In this document: positions 51,796 through 59,796 of the stretch, in pieces
Numbering within the stretch: the first letter of the stretch is position 1
Layout of the letters: the number at the start of each line of letters is the position of its first letter
Assembly (NCBI GenBank): GCA_004020365.1
Contig: SAQR01000015.1
Location: 1-64,000 of the forward strand
Direction of reading: 5' to 3'
Length of the DNA: 64,000 bases
From: Mesorhizobium sp.
GTDB lineage: Bacteria > Pseudomonadota > Alphaproteobacteria > Rhizobiales > Rhizobiaceae
The notes under the pieces: generated by a model
Database searches by the model: none
Told to the model about the DNA's origin: nothing
What the model saw: the letters and a program-made list of their open reading frames with translations, nothing else
Program-made: the position numbers and the translations under genes

Positions 51796-54171
51796 ATGAG
51801 CACCGATGCTCTGCTTCTTCGCAATCTTCCCAATTTTTCGCTGGAAGCCGCAAGGCGCGTGGTCGCGCGTCATTACGGGATTGAGGGGTCATACAAGCAA
51901 CTGGCTTCCGAGCGCGATCTATCCTGGCGTGTCGAGAGCGCCGACGGTCGAAATGTCGTCGTCAAGATATCGAATGCAAGCGAACCTGCAGGCGTCGTCG
52001 ATATGCAGGTCAAGGCGCTCAACCATATCTTTGAGCGGGATCCGGCGCTTCCCGTGCCCCGCGTCATCCCTTCCCGCGCGGGCGCTGACTATGAATGGAT
52101 CGAGGACGGGCGCGGCGCACGGCATATGATCCGTGTGCTTACTTTCCTTTCGGGGGAAGTCATGGAGCAGGTTGAGCAGGCGTTTTCCGCCGAGGCCCGC
52201 TATAACTTCGGCGCGATGGTGGGGCGGCTTGCCCATGCGCTCAGGGATTTCTTTCACCCCTATGCCTGCAGCAATGTGCATCTCTGGGACATTTCGCGCG
52301 CCTTGGCCTTGCGCCCGCAGCTAGAAAAGATTTCTGACGCAAAGCTTCGGCAGTTGTGCGGTGAAATTATCGATCGCGCCGAGCGCTTTACCCTTCCTCA
52401 ATTGCTGAAGACGCGCCGGCAAGTCGTGCATCAGGATTCGCATGGCGGCAACATCCTGGTCGATCCGCGGAATAGTAGCTTGCCGGTGGGTATCATCGAC
52501 TTCGGCGATATGGGCTATAATTCGATTGTCACGGACATTGTCGCTGCCTCCGAAACATTCTCAAAATATGATGACGATCCGATCGCTTACCTTTGCGACG
52601 TGACGTCGGGCTTCGATTCGACGTACCCGCTCGAAGAAAATGAGATTGATCTCATTTTCGATGCGATGCTGCTACGTCTCGCGATGGCCACTGTCATCCT
52701 GGAAGCGAGAGAAGCCACGGATGAATCCGGGATCCGCCACATCCAGGACGCCAGTCACTATCCTCGAATGATGACGTTGCTGAGCGGTCAGGGTCGCGCG
52801 CAGGCGGTCCGCCGGCTTCGTCAGGCATGCCGGTTTCCAGTCTACGGCGCTATGGGCAACGATGGCGAGCGCCTCGCAGACGACTACGACTTGCTCAGGC
52901 ATGAGCGAGAAGCCCACCTGGGACCGATATGGCATTTTTACAAGAAGCCGCTGCACATCATACGCGCTGACGGCGCCTGGATGTATGCCGCCGATGGCAC
53001 CGCTTATCTGGATGTTTACAACAACGTCCCCCAGATTGGTCATTGCCATCCGCATGTGGCGAAAGCGATCTACCGCCAGGCCAGCGCGCTGAACACCAAT
53101 ACGCGCTACATGTGCGACGTGACCGTCGAGTACGCAGCGCGTCTGACTGCCGACCTGCCCGATCACCTCGACACCTGCATCTTCGTCAACTCGGGCAGCG
53201 AAGCCAACGACCTGGCGATGCAGATAGCCATGTCGCTCAGCAAACATGATGGCGGCCTGATCATCGATCAGGCCTACCATGGATGCACCGAACTCACGAC
53301 GGCGCTCTCCAATGAAAGCTGGCGTCATCTTCCTGCAGAAGAGCATCCCAAACGGATTGAAGCGTTGATGGCACCGGATATGTTCAAGGGGCCTTACGCC
53401 AGCGGCCCGCAAGCCGCCGAAAGCTACGCATCCGACGCCGACAGGGCGATCGCCACCTTGAGCGAAAGAGGCCACAGGCCCGCAGCATTCATGGTAGACA
53501 CCGCCTTGTGCTCGAGCGGGGTTTTGCAGGCGCCTGAAAACTATTTCAATCTCGTTGCGGAGAAGGTTCGCTCCGCGGGCGGTTTCGTCATTGCGGACGA
53601 GGTACAGGCCGGCTGCGGCCGCATGGGAACATTCTGGGGGTTCAGGGCAAACGGGCTAAAGGACGACAATGTCGACTTCATAACGATGGGCAAACCGGTC
53701 GGAAACGGCCACCCTCTCGGCGTTGTTATTCTCAGCTCTGCCCTCATGAAGCGGTTTCTCAATGGCACATATCCGCTTCTGTTCAGCACCTTTGGCGGCA
53801 ATACCGTCGCATGCGCGGCCGGTATGGCCGTACTTGACGTCATCGAGCGAGAAAGCCTGGTCAGGCGGAGCGCTGAGACAGGCGAATATCTGCGGCATGA
53901 ACTGCGCCGCCTGGCTGAACGGTACGAAATCATCGGCGACATACGCGGCCGTGGGATGATGATCGGCGTCGAACTGGTGACCGATCGCCTCACCAAAGAG
54001 CCGGCAATTCAGCAAACCGATCGCCTTGTCGAAGACCTGCTTGCCCGAAACATCCTCGTCGGCAAAGGGACCCCCAACACCCTCAAGCTCCGTCCGCCAC
54101 TGATCTGGTCGCGTAACGAAGTTGACGTTTTCATCCGCGCTTTTGACGACGGCTTGAGAGCGCAGCGATGA
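51796..54171 (+). CDS. Bifunctional kinase (APH-type) and class III PLP aminotransferase/phospholyase
   Basis: A 791-residue fusion. The N-terminal 345 residues are an aminoglycoside-kinase fold: VVVKIS (Lys57), catalytic VHQDSHGGN (His212, Asp214) and DFGD (235-238). The C-terminal 425 residues are a class III aminotransferase: NSGSEAND, catalytic pair ADEVQ (Asp601) and PLP lysine Lys633 in MGKPVGNG. Human hydroxylysine kinase and the AGXT2L ammoniophospholyases have these two folds, and fusions are known in bacteria. It would phosphorylate a hydroxyl group and then remove phosphate and ammonia. The substrate is probably a hydroxylated amine produced by or near the ureohydrolase. Plain transamination cannot be excluded. 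Confidence 0.82.
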   Translation: MSTDALLLRNLPNFSLEAARRVVARHYGIEGSYKQLASERDLSWRVESADGRNVVVKISNASEPAGVVDMQVKALNHIFERDPALPVPRVIPSRAGADYEWIEDGRGARHMIRVLTFLSGEVMEQVEQAFSAEARYNFGAMVGRLAHALRDFFHPYACSNVHLWDISRALALRPQLEKISDAKLRQLCGEIIDRAERFTLPQLLKTRRQVVHQDSHGGNILVDPRNSSLPVGIIDFGDMGYNSIVTDIVAASETFSKYDDDPIAYLCDVTSGFDSTYPLEENEIDLIFDAMLLRLAMATVILEAREATDESGIRHIQDASHYPRMMTLLSGQGRAQAVRRLRQACRFPVYGAMGNDGERLADDYDLLRHEREAHLGPIWHFYKKPLHIIRADGAWMYAADGTAYLDVYNNVPQIGHCHPHVAKAIYRQASALNTNTRYMCDVTVEYAARLTADLPDHLDTCIFVNSGSEANDLAMQIAMSLSKHDGGLIIDQAYHGCTELTTALSNESWRHLPAEEHPKRIEALMAPDMFKGPYASGPQAAESYASDADRAIATLSERGHRPAAFMVDTALCSSGVLQAPENYFNLVAEKVRSAGGFVIADEVQAGCGRMGTFWGFRANGLKDDNVDFITMGKPVGNGHPLGVVILSSALMKRFLNGTYPLLFSTFGGNTVACAAGMAVLDVIERESLVRRSAETGEYLRHELRRLAERYEIIGDIRGRGMMIGVELVTDRLTKEPAIQQTDRLVEDLLARNILVGKGTPNTLKLRPPLIWSRNEVDVFIRAFDDGLRAQR

Positions 54172-54303
54172 CTGTAGTAGGAGCGCACCTGTTATAGTTT
54201 TCTTGTGCTGAAGGCCTTTAAGCGGACTTGCACTAAGCCCCCCGAATCTCGCTGACAACGATAGCTGGTGCTGCAAAACAATCTTAGGGTCTTCCCAATG
54301 CGG

Positions 54304-54351
54304 GCTTTCTTTGCGGCCGCGGTCGGGATGGTGCTTTTCAGGTCATCCCGC
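54304..54351 (+). pseudogene. Fragment of an SLC13 transporter gene
   Basis: The first 39 bases are identical to 32069-32107 inside the SLC13 gene; then one base is missing and TCATCCCGC follows in both. The corresponding protein segment is in the C-terminal membrane half. No more of the gene is present here. Confidence 0.85.
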
Positions 54352-54396
54352 CTGTTCACCAACGTTGGACATTGGCGAAAGCCGCAATGACGGCCA

Positions 54397-54444
54397 ATCT
54401 CCCCCCAAGTGGGGGAGATGTCCGGCAGGACAGAGGGGGGCGCC
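54397..54444 (+). repeat. Repeat family D
   Basis: ATCTCCCCCCAAGTGGGGGA is followed by GATGTCCGGCAGGACAGAG and GGGGGCGCC. The inverted copy is at 55952-55999. The inner hairpin TCTCCCCC/GGGGGAGA is a typical dispersed palindrome. Confidence 0.85.
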
Positions 54445-54480
54445 TCGCTCCGCCGTCAAATGTTCTGCACCGTCGCGACG

Positions 54481-54554
54481 CTCTGATGTCACGGCATGAT
54501 CCCAGGGTCTGCGCCGCGTCGCTCCGCTCCTTGCTTGCCCTGGGGATGACGAAG
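54481..54554 (-). repeat. Repeat family C, solo arm
   Basis: Reverse orientation relative to the left arm at 44183. It contains GATCCCAGGGTCTGCGCCGC and GTCGCTCCGCTCCTTGCTTG. It lacks the GAATGCAACGG end and has no GIY-YIG gene beside it. Confidence 0.8.
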
Positions 54555-54698
54555 GCGTGGTGGGATTTGGCTCATCGCCAGCGTTGGAGATTTGGCTGCC
54601 GACCGGCCGGCAGCGAATGTCCACAGCCCTTTTCAGCCGCGAATCTCGGTCGCAATCGCAAACCTCCAAGATTAGCCGAAACACCCCTCCCTTCGTCA

Positions 54699-55637
54699 TC
54701 AACTCTGAGGAAGCAGGTTATCGCGAAGCCTTGCGTTGAGGGTTACGACGATCTTCCGCATAACGGCTGCGATTGCGACCATGGGCTTTTTGCCGTTGGC
54801 GATGAGGCGTTTGTAGAAGGTGGCGAACTCGCCGTGCCCGGCGGCGGCGCGCAAGGCCGGCATGAACAGTGTGCTTCTGACGTCGGGCCGTCCGCCGCGG
54901 ATTTTGCGATAGCCTCTTTTGAGGCCGCTGTCGTTGGGATGCGGCGCGACGCCAGCGAGGGCTGCCGCCTTTCGGCGTGTCATGGAGCCGAGTTCGGGCA
55001 AGATGGCCAGCAGCTTGGCGGCCACAATCGGGCCAAGGCTGTCCATGGCGGTGCAGATGGCTGCGCGCTGTCTGAGTGTACTGCTGTTGGCGATCAGTTC
55101 GCGCATGGCGGCCTCGATAGCCTGGATCTGATGGTCGACGGCTTCGATGACGGCCGCGAAGGAGGCGGCGAGATCGCGGCCGGAAGGGGCTTTGGCGCGG
55201 TTCTTCTCGGCGCCCTTGATGGCGATGAGTTCCTGGCGGCGCCTGACCAAGGCGCGCAAGCGCAACTCGTCTAGGTCTGGGGCCTGCCAAAGGGACAGTT
55301 TTTCCCAGCGTTCGCGGCCGTAGGCTCTCAGCATCGTGGCATCGATGGCGTCGCTCTTGCCGTGCGTGCCGAAGGAACGAATGAAGCTCTTGACCTTGAG
55401 CGTGTCGGCACGGTGACAGGCGATGCCCATGCGCAGGCACTCTTCGAGCAGCAGGCCTTCATGGCCTCCGGTCGGTTCGCACACGACAAGGTCGGCCTTG
55501 CGGCTCTTGAGACAGGCGCGGATTGCGCGACGCTTGTTGGCAATGGTCCAGGTGGAGGTGCCGTCGGAGGCGGTGATGGTGTCCTTGGCGATATCGAGGC
55601 CGAGGCACAGCTGCGGTTGTTGGTGCAAGAAGGCCAT
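54699..55637 (-). CDS. IS110-family transposase (DEDD recombinase)
   Basis: A 312-residue transposase. The RuvC-like N-terminal domain has GLDIAKDT (Asp15), CEPTGGHEG (Glu54) and GKSDAIDA (Asp96, Asp99), the DEDD set. The C-terminal Tnp_20 domain has SLGPIVAAKLLAILPELGSM and the nucleophile region PHPNDSGLKRGYRK with a serine. The start at 55637 matches the family; upstream in-frame codons belong to the non-coding end. AAGGA lies ten bases upstream. The stop codon (54699-54701) reaches over the element boundary. All catalytic residues are present, so it may be active. Confidence 0.92.
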   Translation of the reverse strand: MAFLHQQPQLCLGLDIAKDTITASDGTSTWTIANKRRAIRACLKSRKADLVVCEPTGGHEGLLLEECLRMGIACHRADTLKVKSFIRSFGTHGKSDAIDATMLRAYGRERWEKLSLWQAPDLDELRLRALVRRRQELIAIKGAEKNRAKAPSGRDLAASFAAVIEAVDHQIQAIEAAMRELIANSSTLRQRAAICTAMDSLGPIVAAKLLAILPELGSMTRRKAAALAGVAPHPNDSGLKRGYRKIRGGRPDVRSTLFMPALRAAAGHGEFATFYKRLIANGKKPMVAIAAVMRKIVVTLNARLRDNLLPQS

Positions 55638-55852
55638 GCTGATGGTATCCTTGTAAGGCTTCGGATTGTTTGCGGACGTGGCTGCAGGGCCAGTTGCCCA
55701 ATCAACTCTCCAAGCGATGGCGGACAAGACGGCAGGGACCTTGATGACGTCGGGTGCTGCCCGATTCCAGGGACGGTCGCCTGCCGCCGGAACTGCGGGT
55801 TTGTTTGTGAGCCCGCAGTTCCGGCGCCAGACTACCTGATCCCTCTCAAACA
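54701..55852 (-). mobile_element. IS110-family insertion sequence inside repeat C
   Basis: An insertion of about 1.15 kb splits a family C repeat. The left flank ends CTTCGTCATC (54691-54700) and the right flank begins ATCCCAGGGC (55853). The uninterrupted copy at 44183 reads CTTCGTCATCCCAGGGC. The shared ATC is the only duplicated sequence, as expected for IS110 elements, which recombine at a short core and have no inverted terminal repeats. The element has one transposase gene and a non-coding end of about 215 bases. Confidence 0.85.
55638..55852 (-). ncRNA. Candidate IS110 bridge RNA region
   Basis: The 215-base end upstream of the transposase has no gene. IS110 elements of this group encode a structured bridge RNA there that pairs with donor and target DNA. 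A perfect 14-bp stem is at 55786-55799 and 55812-55825 (GCCGGAACTGCGGG with CCCGCAGTTCCGGC, 12-base loop). The target- and donor-binding loops were not mapped, so this is a position-based inference. Confidence 0.5.
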
Positions 55853-55933
55853 ATCCCAGGGCGGAGCAGGAGCGAAGCGACGTTGTGGAGACCTTGGGAT
55901 CCATGCCGTGACGTCAGCCGAGGAATGCTCAGG
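55853..55933 (+). repeat. Repeat family C, right part after the IS110 element
   Basis: ATCCCAGGGCGGAGCAGGAG continues to TTGGGATCCATGCCGTGACG and GCCGAGGAATGCTCAGG. With 54648-54700 it rebuilds a family C arm once the IS is removed. Confidence 0.85.
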
Positions 55934-55951
55934 ATGAATGCAGCGATCCTT

Positions 55952-55999
55952 GGCGCCCCCCTCTGTCCTGCCGGACATCTCCCCCACGAGGGGGGAGAT
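55952..55999 (-). repeat. Repeat family D, inverted copy
   Basis: GGCGCCCCCCTCTGTCCTGC and CGGACATCTCCCCCACGAGG form the mirror of 54397-54444. The D copies bracket the whole C plus IS110 cluster. Confidence 0.85.
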
Positions 56000-56034
56000 C
56001 GGATGTTACGCCGGCTTCGCAAATCGCCAAAGAA

Positions 56035-56064
56035 TATTACATATTCGTGATTTATAATGTAATA
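56035..56064. promoter_or_regulatory. AT-rich inverted repeat upstream of the secretion operon
   Basis: TATTACAT (56035-56042) and ATGTAATA (56057-56064) are exact inverted arms around 14 AT-rich bases. This lies 115 bases before the ABC transporter start. It could be an operator; no regulator gene is adjacent. Confidence 0.45.
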
Positions 56065-56178
56065 ATATAAGCCCCCATTTCTGGCATTTTTGCAACACTT
56101 GTTCTTTTCTTTACTTCAATCCTTGCTTGCAACGCAGGTGAAGGTTAATAAACCAATTGGGTTTTGCGGGGAAGGCAT

Positions 56179-58353
56179 GTGGGAGCGGCCACGCCTATAG
56201 TAATAGGGCTGGACAGCGGCGTCGTTTGTTTGACGCTGATGACGCAGTACTTGCGCCAGCCGACTGATCCCGACGCCATTCGCCATGACCTTGGTTTGGG
56301 CGAACGGACTGCCGATCGCGTCGACATCGTGCGGGCGGCAAAACGGCTGAAGCTCAAGGCCAAGATAGCCAAACCGTCCCCTAAAAGGCTGGACCGCCTG
56401 CCGCTGCCGGTGATCATCGAGAAGGTGGACGGCAGCTTCGCGCTGCTGGCGGCATTGTCTGCGGGCAAGGTCCTTTTGCAGGATCCTCAATCAGGCGCGC
56501 CGCAGGAGCTTGCCCGTGCGGACTTCGACCTCCTGTGGAGCCGTTACGTCGTCCTCGTCACCAGCCGGGCCTTCTCGCAAGGTTTTTCCAGGCGTTTCGA
56601 TTTCTCCTGGTTCATTCCCGAAATCATCCGCTACCGCTGGATCTTCGCCGAGGTGCTGCTCGCCTCGTTCTTCGTGCAGCTGCTCGGCCTGATCTCGCCG
56701 ATCTTCTTCCAGCTGGTGATCGACAAGGTGCTGGTCCACAACGGCCTGACCACGCTCGAAGTGCTGGTGATCGGCCTGTCCGCGGTCTCGATGTTCGAGG
56801 TGCTGCTCACCGGCCTGCGCACCTACACCACCATCCACACCACCAGCCGCATCGACGTGGCGCTCGGCGCCAAGCTGTTCCATCATCTGCTTGGCTTGCC
56901 GATCGCCTATTTCGAGGCAAGACAGACCGGCCAGACAGTGGCGCGCGTCCACGAGCTCGAGAATATCCGCGCCTTCCTTACCGGTTCGGCGCTCACGGTG
57001 CTGCTCGACGTGCTGTTCCTCTTCGTCTTCCTCGCCGTCATGTATCTCTACAGCCCCTGGCTGACGCTGATCGTCATCTTGTCGATCCCGGCCTACGTCG
57101 TGCTGTCGATGGCGGTGACGCCGGAGTTCCGCCGCCGCATCGAGGAAAAATTCAACCGCGGCGCGGAAAACCAGACCTTCCTAGTCGAATCGATCGTCGG
57201 CGTCGAAACGCTGAAGGCGATGGCGGTCGAGCCACAGATGCAGCGGCGCTGGGAAGACCAGCTTGCCGGCTATGTCGCCGCCGGCTTCCGCACCGCCAGG
57301 CTCGCCAACTTCGCCAGCAACACCGCCCAGTTCATCTCCAAGGCGGTGATCGTCGCCACGATGTGGTTCGGCGCCAAGGCAGTGGTTGCCGGCGACATGA
57401 CGGTCGGCCAGCTGGTCGCCTTCAACATCATGGCCGGGCGCGTTTCTGGACCGGTGCTGCGTCTGGCGCAGCTCTGGCAGGATCTGCAGCAGGTGCGCAT
57501 TTCGGTCGACCGGCTGGGCGACATCCTCAATGCACCGATCGAGCTATCAGGCGGCGCCGGGCAGGGGTCGCTGCGCAAGATATCAGGCCATGCCGCTTTC
57601 GATCACGTCACCTTCCGCTACCGCCCCGGCGAGCGCGAGATCCTGAGCGACGTCACGTTCCAGACCCAGCCCGGCGAGATCATCGGCATTGTTGGGCCGT
57701 CCGGCTCCGGCAAGAGCACCGTGGCCAAGCTCTTGCAGCGGCTGCATGTGCCGGAACGCGGCCGGGTGCTCGTCGACGGTGTCGACCTTGCGCTGATCGA
57801 TCCGCGCAGCCTGCGCCGGCAGATCGGCGTCGTGTTGCAGGAAAACATCCTGTTTCGCCGCACGGTGCGGGAGAACATTGCTCTGGCCGATCCGGCGCTG
57901 CCGCTTGAGCGGGTGATCGAGGCGGCAAAGCTGTCGGGCGCGCATGACTTCATCCTGCAGCTCAAATCCGGCTACGACACGGTGCTGGAGGAGCGCGGCT
58001 CCAACCTCTCGGGCGGCCAGCGCCAGCGCATCGCCATTGCGCGGGCGCTGGTCACCAACCCGCGCATCCTGATCTTCGATGAGGCGACCAGCGCACTCGA
58101 CTACGAGTCGGAATATGTCATCCAGCAGAACATGCGGTTGATGGCCAGAGGCCGCACCGTGTTCATCATCGCGCATCGGCTCGCCGCGCTTCGCGACGCA
58201 ACCCGTATCATGACCATCGAGGCCGGCCGCATCACCGAGCAGGGCTCGCATGACGAGTTGCTGCAGCTCAACGGCCGCTATGCTCAGCTCTACCGGTTGC
58301 AGGCGGAACAGCGCCCGACCGCCCCACCAATGCCAGCAGAGGCGGCGGAGTAG
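56179..58353 (+). CDS. Type I secretion ABC transporter, HlyB-like
   Basis: A 724-residue exporter from GTG 56179, which has GGGGAAGG upstream; TTG 56164 is another possibility. The N-terminal domain (about 1-130) is a C39-peptidase-like domain without the catalytic cysteine (GLDSGVVCLTLMTQ), as in HlyB. Five or six helices follow (about 150-430), then an ATPase with GPSGSGKST, LSGGQRQRIA and ILIFDEATSALD. It would export unfolded protein with a C-terminal signal. It is 3 bases from the HlyD-like gene. The likely cargo is the large calcium-binding protein downstream. Confidence 0.93.
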   Translation: MGAATPIVIGLDSGVVCLTLMTQYLRQPTDPDAIRHDLGLGERTADRVDIVRAAKRLKLKAKIAKPSPKRLDRLPLPVIIEKVDGSFALLAALSAGKVLLQDPQSGAPQELARADFDLLWSRYVVLVTSRAFSQGFSRRFDFSWFIPEIIRYRWIFAEVLLASFFVQLLGLISPIFFQLVIDKVLVHNGLTTLEVLVIGLSAVSMFEVLLTGLRTYTTIHTTSRIDVALGAKLFHHLLGLPIAYFEARQTGQTVARVHELENIRAFLTGSALTVLLDVLFLFVFLAVMYLYSPWLTLIVILSIPAYVVLSMAVTPEFRRRIEEKFNRGAENQTFLVESIVGVETLKAMAVEPQMQRRWEDQLAGYVAAGFRTARLANFASNTAQFISKAVIVATMWFGAKAVVAGDMTVGQLVAFNIMAGRVSGPVLRLAQLWQDLQQVRISVDRLGDILNAPIELSGGAGQGSLRKISGHAAFDHVTFRYRPGEREILSDVTFQTQPGEIIGIVGPSGSGKSTVAKLLQRLHVPERGRVLVDGVDLALIDPRSLRRQIGVVLQENILFRRTVRENIALADPALPLERVIEAAKLSGAHDFILQLKSGYDTVLEERGSNLSGGQRQRIAIARALVTNPRILIFDEATSALDYESEYVIQQNMRLMARGRTVFIIAHRLAALRDATRIMTIEAGRITEQGSHDELLQLNGRYAQLYRLQAEQRPTAPPMPAEAAE

Positions 58354-58356
58354 GCG

Positions 58357-59796
58357 ATGGGGCGCTATTGGCAAGCAATCAGGGAAGGGGTGGCGCGCGA
58401 AGCCGAGAACAAGCGCCCGAGCCTCAATCGCGACGAACGCGCCTTCCAGGCGGCGGCGATCGAGATCCTCGAGACGCCGGCCTCGCCGGCCGCGCGCATT
58501 TTCTCAGGCCTGATTATGCTGTTTGCCGCCGGCGCGCTGGCCTGGTCGTGGTTCGGCCGCGTCGACACACATGCCACCATCCAGGGCAAGCTGATCCCGT
58601 TCGGCAAGGTGCAGGTCATCGAGCCGCTGATCACCGGCACGGTCAAGGCGCTGCATGTCAAGACTGGTGATCATGTCACGGCGGGGGATATGCTGGTCGA
58701 GCTCGAGCCGGCCGAATACGCAGCCGAGCGGCAGAAGAATGCCGGTAACCTTGCCGCCGCCGAAGTGTCAAAGGCGCGGCTCGAGGCACTGGTCGACGCC
58801 GTTGCTGACGGCACGCCCTCCACCGATGCGGAATTGGTGGCCCCGCCGAATGCGCCGGAGCCGCTCGTCGACCTGCAGCGGCTGCAGATGCGCCAGTCGC
58901 TCGCGGCCTACCAGGCCGAACAGGACAGCCTCGAGACTGAGATCGCTCAAAAACGGGTCGAGATCGAGCGCGGCAACAAGTCGCTGGTCGAGCGCCGCAA
59001 GCTGGTCAGCTTGGCCGGTGACCGGCTGGATGTCTTTGAGGAACTGGAAAAGCGACAGGTCGGCATCAAGACCAACACCATCGACGCGCGCCAGGGCGAG
59101 CAGAGCCAGGTGATGGCGGTGGTGGCCGACGAAGGCCATATCGCCGAGCTTGACGCGACCGTGAGGACGCTCGCCGCGCAGAAGCGCGCCCGCCGCGAGG
59201 CCTATCTCGACAAGATCGCCACCGAGCTGATCGAGATCGACCGCTCGATCGGCGTGTTGCGGCAGGATCTGGCCAAGGCCGAGCTGTTCGAGCGCGCCAG
59301 CCTATTGAAATCGCCGGTTGCCGGCCGTGTGCAGCAATTGGAGGTCAACACGCTGGGCGAAGTGGTGCAGACTGGCCAACGGCTGATGGTGATCGTGCCG
59401 GATGGCACGGCACTCGAGATCGAGGCGATGCTGCTAAACCGCGACAAGGGTTTTGTGCACGAAGGGCAGGATGTGCGGGTCAAGCTCGAAGCTTTCCCCT
59501 TCACAAAATATGGCACTTTGAACGGCAAAGTTCTGACTGTGTCCAATGATGCCATCCCGGCTGGCGCGCCGCAGGCATCAGCTCAGGAAGAAACTGCACG
59601 CGATGCAGCAGGCCCGCTGGTGTTCCCGGTGCGCATTGCGCTCAACGAAACCTGGATCCGTGTCGAGGGCAATGATGTCGTTCTGACCCCTGGCATGTCG
59701 GTGACGGCGGAGATCAGGACCGGCAATCGGCGCGTAATCGAATTCCTGCTCGACCCCTTGATGGAGATGACGGATGAGGCGTTTCATGAGAGATGA
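58357..59796 (+). CDS. Type I secretion adaptor, HlyD-like
   Basis: A 479-residue membrane fusion protein. One transmembrane helix (about 47-66) follows a cytoplasmic start. Lipoyl-type halves (KVQVIEPLITGTVKALHVK and LKSPVAGRVQQLEVNTLGE) flank a long coiled coil (about 130-330) and a beta-barrel domain closes the protein. It would link the ABC exporter to a TolC-like outer channel, which is not in the window. GGCGGAGTAGGCG precedes the ATG. It overlaps the next gene by 23 bases. Confidence 0.92.
   Translation: MGRYWQAIREGVAREAENKRPSLNRDERAFQAAAIEILETPASPAARIFSGLIMLFAAGALAWSWFGRVDTHATIQGKLIPFGKVQVIEPLITGTVKALHVKTGDHVTAGDMLVELEPAEYAAERQKNAGNLAAAEVSKARLEALVDAVADGTPSTDAELVAPPNAPEPLVDLQRLQMRQSLAAYQAEQDSLETEIAQKRVEIERGNKSLVERRKLVSLAGDRLDVFEELEKRQVGIKTNTIDARQGEQSQVMAVVADEGHIAELDATVRTLAAQKRARREAYLDKIATELIEIDRSIGVLRQDLAKAELFERASLLKSPVAGRVQQLEVNTLGEVVQTGQRLMVIVPDGTALEIEAMLLNRDKGFVHEGQDVRVKLEAFPFTKYGTLNGKVLTVSNDAIPAGAPQASAQEETARDAAGPLVFPVRIALNETWIRVEGNDVVLTPGMSVTAEIRTGNRRVIEFLLDPLMEMTDEAFHER

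Larger units (their letters stand above)
54172..54697. other. Repeat-rich intergenic stretch
   Basis: Gene-free, holding an SLC13-derived fragment (54304-54351), family D repeat (54397-54444), and one and a half family C units (54481-54554 and 54648-54700). The last is cut by the IS110 element. Confidence 0.75.

Noticed and set aside
56535-57908. Plus-strand frame of 457 codons within the ABC transporter
   Set aside because: It is a shifted reading of the HlyB-like gene with arginine- and alanine-rich nonsense sequence.
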